Shown here piece after piece: positions 16,905-24,386 of a stretch of 64,000 nt of DNA. The DNA lies in NCBI RefSeq assembly GCF_000737325.1, contig NZ_CP011125.1, positions 7,998,001 to 8,062,000 on the forward strand. Reading direction: 5' to 3'. The translations under genes were made by a program, and so were the position numbers. Source of the DNA: Sandaracinus amylolyticus. Lineage in GTDB: Bacteria; Myxococcota_A; Polyangia; Polyangiales; Sandaracinaceae. The first letter of the stretch is position 1; each line of letters begins with the position of its first letter. A model generated the notes under the pieces. It worked only from the letters and a program-made list of their open reading frames with translations. It was not told the DNA's origin and did not search any database.

Positions 16905-18076
16905 GCTGCACCTCCCTGCGCCTCGATCGACGAGCGCGCGCTGCGCCGCGCGCGGATCCACGCGCCGCTCAGCGCGAGCAGCGCCGTGCCGATCGCCATC
17001 GCGCTCCAGAGCGCGCGCGTCGGGAGCCCGCCGAACGAGCCGAAGTGCAGCGCGTCGACGGTGTGCACCCAGCGCTCGATCGGCGGCATCGCGTCGGCGC
17101 GCCACACGCCGAGCACGACGCGCGCGCCGGGATCGAGGAACACCTGGTTCGCTTGATCGCGCGCGAGGAGCGCGTCGGTCTCGCCGAGCAGCGAGAGCAC
17201 GGGGCGCCGCTCGGTGGGCATCGCGATCGCGCGCACCTCGAGCTCGGGCATCGCGGCGCGACCGAGCGCGACGAGGGTGTCGAGATCCGCGATCGGCTCG
17301 CTCGTCGCGCGGGCGCGACCTGCCTCGTCGATGCTCGGCGCGGCGGGCGTGAGCTCGACGTCGGCCCACGCGGCGACGCGCTCGACGCCGTACCAGGTGC
17401 CGGTGATGCCCGCGAGCAGCGCGAACGCGACGAGCGCGAGCCCGCCGACGCGATGCAGGTCCTTCGACGCGCGCTCCTTCGCGACGCGCAGCAGCCGCCG
17501 CGAGCGACTGCGCCACACCACGAGCACGCCGCTCGCGGTCGAGCCGAGGAGCGCGAGCCCGAACAGCGCGACGACGAAGACGCCGACGTTCTCGCCGAGG
17601 AAGAGCGAGCGGTGCAGGTCGCGCGCGAAGCGCTGCACCGTGAGGTACGGGCCCTCGCCGCGCACGCGCGCGTCGCGCGGGTCGAGCCAGATGCGCGCGA
17701 GCGTGTCGTCGGGCCGCGCGACGATCGCCTCGGCGGCGAACCCCGGCTCGAGCGGCGCGGCGAGCACGATGACGCGCGCGTCGGGCGCGTGGGCGCGCGC
17801 GCTCGCGTGGAGGGCGCCCCAGCTCGCGCGTGGAGCGCCGTCGGCGAGCGCGGGCGCGCGCAGCGCCGGATGGACGAGCCAGTCGACGTCGCTGCTGACC
17901 GCGGCGAGCGCGCCCGACGCGCAGATCACGAAGAGCGCGGCCCCGAACGTCATGCCGAGCGCGCCGTGCACCCGGAACGCGCGCTTCACGCCGCCGCGCG
18001 GACGCGCGCGCGCCGGCAGCGCGCGTCGCTCGACGCCGTGCCGGTTCGCCATCCGCGCGCGAGAGGAGGGGCCCAT
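16901..18076 (-). CDS. PepSY-associated membrane protein (iron-type)
   Basis: This 391-aa protein has the PepSY-TM layout: an N-terminal helix (VHGALGMTFGAALFVICASGALA), a periplasmic PepSY-like domain, a pair of central helices (VFVVALFGLALLGSTASGVLVVWRS, split by a short loop from GGLALVAFALLAGITG), a second periplasmic region and a last helix near the C-terminus. Motifs FARDLHRSLFLGENVG and HTVDALHFGSFGG match the family's His-containing signatures. Such proteins accompany TonB receptors and are often ferric-siderophore reductases. The ATG at 18076 was chosen; an upstream TTG is possible. First gene of the Fur-box operon. Confidence 0.85.
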   Translation of the reverse strand: MGPSSRARMANRHGVERRALPARARPRGGVKRAFRVHGALGMTFGAALFVICASGALAAVSSDVDWLVHPALRAPALADGAPRASWGALHASARAHAPDARVIVLAAPLEPGFAAEAIVARPDDTLARIWLDPRDARVRGEGPYLTVQRFARDLHRSLFLGENVGVFVVALFGLALLGSTASGVLVVWRSRSRRLLRVAKERASKDLHRVGGLALVAFALLAGITGTWYGVERVAAWADVELTPAAPSIDEAGRARATSEPIADLDTLVALGRAAMPELEVRAIAMPTERRPVLSLLGETDALLARDQANQVFLDPGARVVLGVWRADAMPPIERWVHTVDALHFGSFGGLPTRALWSAMAIGTALLALSGAWIRARRSARSSIEAQGGAA

Positions 18077-18100
18077 CGAGGGACCCAACCTGGTCTAGAT

Positions 18101-18119
18101 GAGAATGACTGTCAATCTC
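18101..18119. promoter_or_regulatory. Fur-box-like palindrome
   Basis: A 19-bp 9-1-9 inverted repeat (GAGAATGAC-T-GTCAATCTC, one mismatch between arms) matches the classical Fur consensus at 13 of 19 positions by eye. It lies 24 bp upstream of the PepSY gene start, where repressor binding would block transcription. Together with the PepSY and MxcI-like genes it suggests iron-repressed expression. It is markedly AT-rich for this genome. Confidence 0.7.
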
Positions 18120-18336
18120 CGGCCGCCACGTGTGCTGCAGCGCGGGCGCGCAGGCGCTCGCTCATCGCAGCGCGCGCTCGGCGGGCAGCTCGTCATGCGA
18201 CCCGGAGCAGCCGAGCGCGCTCCACGCCGCGAGCACCCTGGGGTCCGCGCCATCGCGCGGTGATAGCCGCGTTCGTGGAGCATTGACGGACAGCGATCGC
18301 GACGCTGGGATTGCCCCTTCTCGAGGAGGACATCGC

Positions 18337-19110
18337 ATGACGATCCCGATCACCGTCGAAGACCTCATCGCCATCGGCGAGCGCTTTCCATCGGAGGCGA
18401 TCATCGCCGAGATCGATCGGTTGCTCCCGATCGCGTCGGCCGACCTCGCCATGCTCGAGGCGGGCGGATACTCGGCCGACCTGCTCGACGCGCTCCGCGG
18501 CTACCGCGCCACGCTCACCGAGGAGACCGCGGGCCGTCGCGCCCAGCGCGCCGCGAAGAAGAGCGCGCGCAGCGTCGAGGCCGAGGCGATCGCCGAGGCC
18601 AAGCGCGTCCTGCGGGCCGCCGTCGTCATGGCGGAGGCGGCGATCACGTATCGCGTGCCGCCGACGGGCGAGGCGCCCGAGACGACCCAGCGCATCACGC
18701 GCGACCTCGCCGCTGCGCTCGAGTCGGCGCGTGGCGTGGTCGGACACGACTCCGCCAAGCTCCGCACCCGCCTCACCGCGGTCGCCGCGGTGCTGGGCAG
18801 CGCGTCGATCGCACCCGCCGAGTCGGGCCGCGCGGCCCGCACCGCGATGATCGCGCGCGTCACCGCGGCGATCGCCGCGCTCCCGGCCCTCGCCGAGGAG
18901 AAGAAGGCCGCCCAGCACGAGGCCCGCTCCAACACCGACGCGCTCGACGAGATCGACGGCCGCGCATATCTCAACTTGCGGACACTCGCCAAGGTCGGCC
19001 GCGCCCAGTGGCGCCTCGCCGGGGACAAGACCCGCGCCGACGCCTACCAGCTGACGCTCGACGACCGCCGCCCCAAGCGCTCCGGCGAGCCCACTCCGAC
19101 TCCGGCCTGA
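18337..19110 (+). CDS. Ala-rich helical hypothetical protein followed by minisatellite
   Basis: This 257-aa protein (MTIPITVEDLIAIGERFPSE...) is almost entirely helical, Ala-rich and soluble, without a signal peptide. The ATG at 18337 follows GAGGAGGA, a strong ribosome site. The C-terminus has NLRTLAKVGRAQWRLAGDKTR. Its stop at 19110 is followed 39 bp later by a 13-unit 21-bp tandem repeat. A second Ala-rich helical hypothetical (60042-60860) is also followed by a minisatellite. The 217 bp upstream (18120-18336) hold no recognised gene. Function unknown. Confidence 0.7.
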   Translation: MTIPITVEDLIAIGERFPSEAIIAEIDRLLPIASADLAMLEAGGYSADLLDALRGYRATLTEETAGRRAQRAAKKSARSVEAEAIAEAKRVLRAAVVMAEAAITYRVPPTGEAPETTQRITRDLAAALESARGVVGHDSAKLRTRLTAVAAVLGSASIAPAESGRAARTAMIARVTAAIAALPALAEEKKAAQHEARSNTDALDEIDGRAYLNLRTLAKVGRAQWRLAGDKTRADAYQLTLDDRRPKRSGEPTPTPA

Positions 19111-19149
19111 TACCAGCGCGTAAGTGCCCGGAACGACGACACGATCGAG

Positions 19150-19422
19150 TCGCCCCGTGCACTGACGAAGTCACTCCGTGTGCTCACGAAGAAGGTCCAC
19201 GGAGTGACGCCGTCGGTCCGCGTGGTGACACGGCAGGTCCGCGTCGTGACGAAGCAGCTCCGACGGCTGACGAAGCAGGTCCGGGTGCTGCCGAAGAAGC
19301 TCCGGGCGCCGCCGAAGAAGGTCCGCGTCGTGACGAGCTCGGTGCGCGTGGTGGCGAAGTCGCTCCGGGCCCTGTCGAAGTCGCCCCAGGTCACAGCAGG
19401 GAAGCTCCGTGTGGTCAGGCTC
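19150..19422. repeat. 21-bp minisatellite, 13 units
   Basis: Thirteen consecutive 21-bp units run without indels from 19150 to 19422, with the approximate unit pattern NNGNTCCGNGTNNTGACGAAG. Because 21 is a multiple of 3, forward and reverse frames stay open: one reads a basic heptad like VTKQVRV, another an acidic GPRRDEA-like heptad, and the reverse strand FVTTRTC-like. Units differ at several positions, so it is old or recombining. No ribosome site clearly marks one frame as coding. Confidence 0.9.
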
Positions 19423-19956
19423 CGAGCGGATCGGCGTAGAGCTCGTCGACCCGCAGCGTGACCCCGAGCGACGCGAGCTCGATCGTCTCTCCGCCGCCCG
19501 CCTCGATCAGCTCGCGATCACGCTCGTTGCGCCGGTAGACCTCGATGCGCCGCTCGGTCTGCGCGACCAGCGCGTACTCCCGCAGCGTCGTGAGGTGCCG
19601 GTAGTGGGCGAGCTTGGCGCCCCGATCGTGCGCCTCGGTCGATTCCGAGAGCACCTCCACCAGCACCACCGGATTGGTCACCGCGTGACGGTCGTCGGGC
19701 GAGGTCTCGGGCGCGCCGCACACCACCGCGACGTCGGGATACGTCGCGAGATCGGTCTCGCGCACGCGCACCCGGAGATCCGACGAGTAGACCCGACACG
19801 GCTTGCCGCGGAGCGCGACGAGAGCGCGGGGATCACCGTCGCCGAGAGCGCGGCGTGCTCGGGCGTTCCGCCCGCCATCGCGAGCACCTCGCCGCGCACG
19901 AGCTCGTGCTTCACGTCGGTGCGCGACTCGAGCGCGAGATATTCGTCGTAGGTCAT
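19415..19956 (-). pseudogene. Uma2-family nuclease gene, frameshifted
   Basis: The N-terminal part (MTYDEYLALESRTDVKHELV, RGEVLAMAGGTPEHAALSAT) and the C-terminal part (RVRETDLATYPDVAVVCGAP, NPVVLVEVLSEST, LREYALVAQ) belong to one Uma2/DUF820 PD-(D/E)xK-type protein, but they are in different frames. Reading the other frame upstream of RVRETDLA gives ALVALRGKPCRVYSSDL, the expected bridging sequence. The break is near 19822-19831 and adding one base (for instance a G in the GC run) restores the ORF. It is a single-base deletion or a sequencing error. The putative catalytic region (VVLVEVLSES) is intact. It lies beside the nucleotidyltransferase/DUF262 cassette. Confidence 0.8.
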
Positions 19957-20041
19957 CACGGCAATCACTCGGGAGTCGGCTGTCTGCGCGCAGACCGAGG
20001 CATAGGCTGCAGTTTACCCGCGGATGCCTCCACTCGCGCGT

Positions 20042-21091
20042 CTAGGTAGATGCCGACCGGATGACCTCGGCGAGAATCTCACCACGCGTGATGCGGCTCT
20101 TCCGATGGTTGCTGCCCTGAGCCGCCGCGAGAGAATATCTCGACGCTCGCTCGCGCTCCGCTGAACTCATCTCGCCATCGTGCCCTTGGTAACGCTCGAG
20201 CAACTGCTCGAACCCGGTCAGCGCCGTACGCAGCGCCGCGGGATCGACCGCGCGAGAATCGACGCTCACCGCCCGATCCAACTCGACGATGAGCGAGAAA
20301 AGATCGGCCTTCTTCCACCATCGACTTGCGCCTGCGATATCAGCAGAGTCGAGAGCGGCGAACACGCTGTTCAAGCGCGCTTCCATTTCGGGCGCGCGGG
20401 GATACTCGTCGTTATACCTCTCGAGATACCTCTCATGCTCGTCGGTATCGTCGAAGTAGCCGGCCTCCATCGTAATCAGCAGACTGAGCTGGAAGCTAAC
20501 ATCACCCATCCGCCTGACATCCGACGCCTTGAAGACGCTTCGCCGCGAGTAGAAGTCATGTTCGGCGAGAGACGCAGCGGAACGTTTGATTGCGCCATCG
20601 TACCGTGCGTTAGCCAGTTCCATCGCATTCAGACCATATTTGGTCGAGTTGATTCGACTAAACACGTCCTTGACATAGTCCAACGGCACGCTTCCGAGGT
20701 CGCGAACGACGACCGTATACTCAAGAAAGCTACGCTTCTGCGCCTCGGTGAGCGCCGCATACGCCGGGATTCTCGGCGGCAAGCGGAGCGACTGTGCTCC
20801 GGAAAAGTACTCATAGATCGTCGAGACACGCTGCTGGCCGTCGACGAGCCACTCCGTCCCTTGCGCGGTTTCGGGGTCAACCTCACCGGCACACACGTAA
20901 ATTTCCGGAAACGGCAGCGCCCGGAGAATCGTGTCGACGAACTCAACCTTGTCGCGATTGGTCCACACCAGACGACGTTGAAAATCAGGTCGCGAGACCA
21001 GCGCTCTCTGGTTAATCGCGGTAATCAATTCGCGAATCCTTCGATTCGTCGCATTCGTCTTCAGCTCGTACCGCACGCCGGAGTCGATCAT
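20042..21091 (-). CDS. DUF262 (GmrSD-N/ParB-like) protein
   Basis: This 349-aa protein carries the DUF262 nucleotide-binding/nuclease domain of the ParB/Srx fold: SRPDFQRRLVWTNRDKVEFV at about 33-52, the hallmark WLVDGQQRVSTIYEYFSG with DGQQR at 84-88, and the helical signature DVFSRINSTKYGLNAMELAN. The GmrSD HNH (DUF1524) half is absent. Its ATG overlaps the TGA of the upstream nucleotidyltransferase gene (ATGA), so the two are translationally coupled. DUF262 proteins occur in type IV restriction (GmrSD, BrxU) and other anti-phage modules. Base use is visibly more AT-rich than the neighbours, suggesting transfer. The role as a defence effector is inference. Confidence 0.88.
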   Translation of the reverse strand: MIDSGVRYELKTNATNRRIRELITAINQRALVSRPDFQRRLVWTNRDKVEFVDTILRALPFPEIYVCAGEVDPETAQGTEWLVDGQQRVSTIYEYFSGAQSLRLPPRIPAYAALTEAQKRSFLEYTVVVRDLGSVPLDYVKDVFSRINSTKYGLNAMELANARYDGAIKRSAASLAEHDFYSRRSVFKASDVRRMGDVSFQLSLLITMEAGYFDDTDEHERYLERYNDEYPRAPEMEARLNSVFAALDSADIAGASRWWKKADLFSLIVELDRAVSVDSRAVDPAALRTALTGFEQLLERYQGHDGEMSSAERERASRYSLAAAQGSNHRKSRITRGEILAEVIRSAST

Positions 21092-21717
21092 CGCTTCACC
21101 GCCGAGGATTGAATGGACACTGGTGAGCTGGATAGCGGACCCGCCTCGCGACACATGCTGAGCGCTTTGAGCTGATACGACTCCAAGAAGTGCCAGTCTC
21201 GATACACCGCACCAGCCACCTTGACTCCTGCTCGACGGGAGAGCTCCGCGAACCTATCCCACCACATCCCGACTGTGTCTCCACGCACGTCGGGAAAGAA
21301 GTCGGGGCGTATCCAGCCGCGCATCAGATAGTCGGCGAAGTCATTCCGTTTCGGCCAAACAAGGCGTGCCTCGACGGCGACGTGGACCTCGCGCCAGAGG
21401 CGGTCGAACAGCTTCTCGTCGACGACCACAGCGTCGATATCTGACTTGTCGCCGAACGGTCGGTACCGCTTCGACGGAGCAATGCTGAACCCGAGCTTGG
21501 CCGATCCAACGACCAGAACGCTGGCGGGGTGGCACCCAACCGCTTCCGAAACAGCCTCACAGAACTCGTAGTAGCTATCATGGCTCGGATACACATATGC
21601 GCTTCCCGATATGATGCGTCTACGAAGGACGGTGCGAAGCTCAGCCCGCGCCACCTCATCTCTGAACTGCGAAACCAGCGCGCTTGAGTCGGCTAAAGCG
21701 CTCGTTTGAACTCTCAT
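21088..21717 (-). CDS. Nucleotidyltransferase-fold protein paired with DUF262
   Basis: This 209-aa protein has a polymerase-beta-type nucleotidyltransferase signature: VLVVGSAKLGFSIAP (GS at 71-72) followed by DKSDIDAVVVDEKLFDRLW with the metal-binding D-I-D at 93-95. A third acidic residue may be D174 (VYRDWHFLESYQ). The C-terminal half is helical with several Trp. It is the first gene of a two-gene coupled cassette with the DUF262 gene. It resembles nucleotidyltransferases of toxin-antitoxin and defence systems more than housekeeping enzymes. Lower GC than the flanks suggests acquisition. The substrate is unknown. Confidence 0.75.
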   Translation of the reverse strand: MRVQTSALADSSALVSQFRDEVARAELRTVLRRRIISGSAYVYPSHDSYYEFCEAVSEAVGCHPASVLVVGSAKLGFSIAPSKRYRPFGDKSDIDAVVVDEKLFDRLWREVHVAVEARLVWPKRNDFADYLMRGWIRPDFFPDVRGDTVGMWWDRFAELSRRAGVKVAGAVYRDWHFLESYQLKALSMCREAGPLSSSPVSIQSSAVKR

Positions 21718-21857
21718 CGCAACACCTCTGCACCGAGCGCGGAATACCAGCTATTCGGCTGGAAGCTCATCCCGAGGAACGTCGGCCCCGACGAGAAGCT
21801 CGTGATCGCCCACACTATCCCAGAGCTACGAGCACCGACAACGGTCATGGGCGCACA

Positions 21858-22199
21858 TCGGCTCCAGTCGCGCGAAGCGCGCTGCCGTCCCGAGGTTCTC
21901 GCGGGCGCGCAAGGCGCGTCCGCGAGAACCTCTCTCCCCCCACCAACAGCGGCGACTGCCTCCCTCCCCGCGCGGCCGAGACCTCACCAGCAGGGCGCGG
22001 GGGAGGGGTCCGAACGCTTCCGCAGCGGCCCACCAGTCTCCGTGTGGCCCTCGCAAGCGAGGCGGCCGCGAGCGCAGAGCGCACGTGGCCGCCGACACCA
22101 CGTCGTCAGTCGCCACCGCCGCCGCAGGTGGGCCCCGCGAGGCTTAGTGAGGCCCCCCTCCCCCGCGCCCCGACGAGCCCTCCCCCGCGCGGGGATCAG
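21858..22199 (-). repeat. Structured dispersed element, copy 1
   Basis: About 342 bp shared with 22945-24390 (interrupted by an IS) and 56269-56610. Read on the minus strand it starts TGATCCCCGCGCGGGG, 24 bp after the stop of the CPBP gene, contains the conserved block CCCTGCTGGTGAGG, then an 18-bp hairpin at 21893-21931 (one mismatched pair, loop of 3) and a CGCGC-GAA-GCGCG mini-hairpin at 21869-21881. Translated frames give Arg-rich strings that recur between copies only because the DNA is conserved. The rest of the 21718-22222 gap holds no gene. Confidence 0.85.
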
Positions 22200-22222
22200 C
22201 TCAGTCCGGGACTTCATGTCCG

Positions 22223-22897
22223 TCAGCTCTCGATCGCCGGTCGCAGCGTCGCGAGCGCGAGCGCATCTGCGATCGCATGGGCGACGATCGCCGGCCAGAG
22301 GCGGCGAGTGTGCCAGTGGTGGAGCCCGAGCACGACACCCATTGGAACGATCGCGGCGACCGCGAGCGGCCCCTGATAGGCGTGCAGGAGCAGTCGGACC
22401 ATCAGCGACGCGCCGATCGCGAATCCCGGCCCCGATGCGCGCAGGCGCTCCTGGAGGAACCCGAGGTGCAAGCACTCCTCGAACACCGGGTTCACCAGCA
22501 CCAGCAAGATCGCGATCACCGGGCTCGGCGCGCCGTGGAACGCGACCGACTGCCCGCGCGACGTGCCGGCGAGCAGCGCCATGCCGAGCCAAGACGCCAT
22601 CATCGCGACCGCCCAGAGCAATACGCCCTCGCCCGTCGCGAGCCACGACGCGTCCAACTGGGACACCGAGACGCGCTTGCCGCGCGCACGCAGAAAGAGC
22701 AGCAGCGCTCCTCCGACGACGAGCTCGTAGAGAACCAGCCCGAGCAGCGTCTCGTTCGAGAAGTGGATGCGCCGCTCGAGCCCCGACGACGTCAGCTCGA
22801 GGAGCTCGCTGGTGATCGGCCACGCCCAAGCGGCGAGGAGGACGACAACGAGCTCGATGCGATCGCCGCGCGAGCTGCGCTGAGGTGGCAGGGACAT
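22223..22897 (-). CDS. CPBP-family intramembrane metalloprotease
   Basis: This 224-aa membrane protein has about six hydrophobic segments and the CPBP/Abi motifs: EE in NPVFEECLHLGFLQERL (motif 1), His in LLLHAYQGPL (motif 2) and IVAHAIADAL (motif 3, H followed by D rather than N). These residues bind zinc in Rce1-like proteases. It is flanked on both sides by copies of the structured dispersed element. Bacterial relatives are linked to bacteriocin immunity or membrane-protein processing; its substrate is unknown. Confidence 0.85.
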   Translation of the reverse strand: MSLPPQRSSRGDRIELVVVLLAAWAWPITSELLELTSSGLERRIHFSNETLLGLVLYELVVGGALLLFLRARGKRVSVSQLDASWLATGEGVLLWAVAMMASWLGMALLAGTSRGQSVAFHGAPSPVIAILLVLVNPVFEECLHLGFLQERLRASGPGFAIGASLMVRLLLHAYQGPLAVAAIVPMGVVLGLHHWHTRRLWPAIVAHAIADALALATLRPAIES

Positions 22898-23235
22898 GCG
22901 ACGCAGAGAGTAGCCGCGCGCGTGCGCAAATCACCACGAGTCAGTCGGCTCCAGCCGCGCGAAGCGCGCTGCCGTCCCGAGGTTCTCGCGGACGCGCAGA
23001 GCGCGTCCGCGAGAACCTCTCTCCCCCCACCCCACCAGCCGCGACGCCCTCTCTTCCCCGCGCGGCCGAGACCTCACCAGCAGGGCGCGGGGGAGGGGGT
23101 CCGAACGCTTCCGCAGCGGCCCACCAGCCTCCGCGAGCCCCCCGAATGCCAGGCGGCCGCGAGCGCAGAGCGCACGCGGCCGCCGACACCACCTCATCAG
23201 TCACCGACACCGCAGCAGGAGGCCCCCGCGAGGCT

Positions 23236-24335
23236 TACTGACCTTTCATCCGGCGAACGGATCGGGAGGGGATCGACACGCCGATCAGCTCGTGATCTCC
23301 TCCCGGCGTGCGACCGACCGGAAGTAAGGCAGACCTCGAACGCCGTCGTCGCCTCGGCGTGGCGCTCCATCGCAGTGGCCACTCGATCCGCGAAGTGGCG
23401 AAGCAGCTCGGCTGCGCGCCCGGCTCTGTCGCGCGATGGACGAAGATGTTCGAGCAAGGCGGCGATGACGCGCTCGATCCAATCCCGAACGCCGGCGGCA
23501 AGAGTCGCCTGAGCGACAGCGACCGGGCGAAGCTCGTGGTCCTTCTTCGGCTCGGCGCACGCACGAGCGGGTTCGCAACGGAGCTTTGGACGCTTCGCCG
23601 CGTGCGTGACGTGATCGAGCGCGAGTTCGGAGTTCACTACTCGATCTCGAACGTGCACGCCGTGCTGCACAGTCTCGGATTCAGCCCGCAGAAGGCGGTG
23701 CGCCGCGCGCGCGAGCAGGACGCGGAAGCGGTCGAGCGGTTCCGACAGGAGGAATGGCCGCGCATCAAAAAAAAGCGGAAGACGACGGCCGCGTCCTCGC
23801 GCTGAGCGACGAGAGCGGCTTCATGCTGCAGCCGTCGTCGCCTCGCACCTGGGCGCCGCGCGGCGAGACACCAGAGCTCATCTGCGGCGCACGTCACGAC
23901 CGAGTCTCGGCCATCAGCGCGATCACGATCTCGCCGCAAGCGCAGCGCACCGGGCTTTACTTCCGGCTGCTGCGCGGCAACTTCAACGCCGACGAGATCG
24001 AGCGGTTCGTGCGCCAAGTGCAGCGGGCGGTCCGCCGTCCCGTCACGTTCGTGTGGGACCGGCTCTCCGCCCATCGCACGGTCGCGAAGCGCCTCGAAGG
24101 CGATCCGCGCTTCGAGTTCATCCTCCTGCCGGCGTACGCGCCAACGCTCAACCCCGACGAGTAGGTCTGGCGTTATGCAAAGCACCATCTTCTCGCGAAC
24201 TCCTGCCCGATGAACGGGCATGCGCTCGAGCGTGGCGTCCGCGCCGCGCTCGGCTGCATCGCGAAGCGCCAGGACCTCCTGCACGGTTTCATCCGCGGCG
24301 CGCGGCTGTCTCTTTAGCCGAGACAAAGGCCAGTA
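23236..24335 (+). mobile_element. IS630-family insertion sequence
   Basis: This 1100-bp element is bounded by imperfect terminal inverted repeats: left TACTGACCTTT (23236-23246) and right AAAGGCCAGTA (24325-24335), which match at 10 of 11 positions and further inside at CGGC. The boundaries, with TA at each end, are confirmed because the flanks join into the uninterrupted sequence of repeat copy 1. TA target duplication is the hallmark of IS630/Tc1-mariner elements. It carries one transposase gene in two frames, inactivated by a stop. Confidence 0.9.
23308..24317 (+). pseudogene. IS630 transposase, two frames, nonsense-mutated
   Basis: Frame 1 (GTG 23308 to 23805) encodes the HTH DNA-binding part (HSIREVAKQLGCAPGSVARW) and the linker. 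Frame 2 (from about 23754) encodes the DDE domain: LSDESG gives the first Asp, FVWDRLSAHR the second, LNPDE the third acidic residue. Eight adenines at 23767-23774 are the -1 slippage site used by many IS630 elements. A TAG at 24162-24164 directly after LNPDE cuts the protein; the following VWRYAKHHLLAN...GARLSL to 24317 is the expected C-terminus, so this is a point mutation (Tyr or similar to stop). The copy is probably inactive. Confidence 0.88.
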
Positions 24336-24386
24336 GTGAGGACCCCCTCCCCCGCGCCCCCGCCGAAGCCTCAGCGCGCGCGGCGA

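Noticed and set aside
19150-19422. CRISPR array
   Set aside because: Units are contiguous with no unique spacers between them, and there are no cas genes in the window.
19180-19461. Basic heptad protein encoded by the 21-bp array
   Set aside because: Two other frames are also open over the array and no ribosome site favours this one; kept as a repeat, not a gene.
22223-22897. Composite transposon formed by repeat copies 1 and 2 around the CPBP gene
   Set aside because: The copies carry no transposase and no inverted ends, and a third copy lies alone after the M23 gene; independent 3'-flank placement explains the layout better.
22931-23197. Arg-rich ORF in repeat copy 2, similar to ORFs in copies 1 and 3
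   Set aside because: Similarity comes from the conserved repeat DNA; other frames are equally conserved, the hairpins dominate, and no ribosome site is present.
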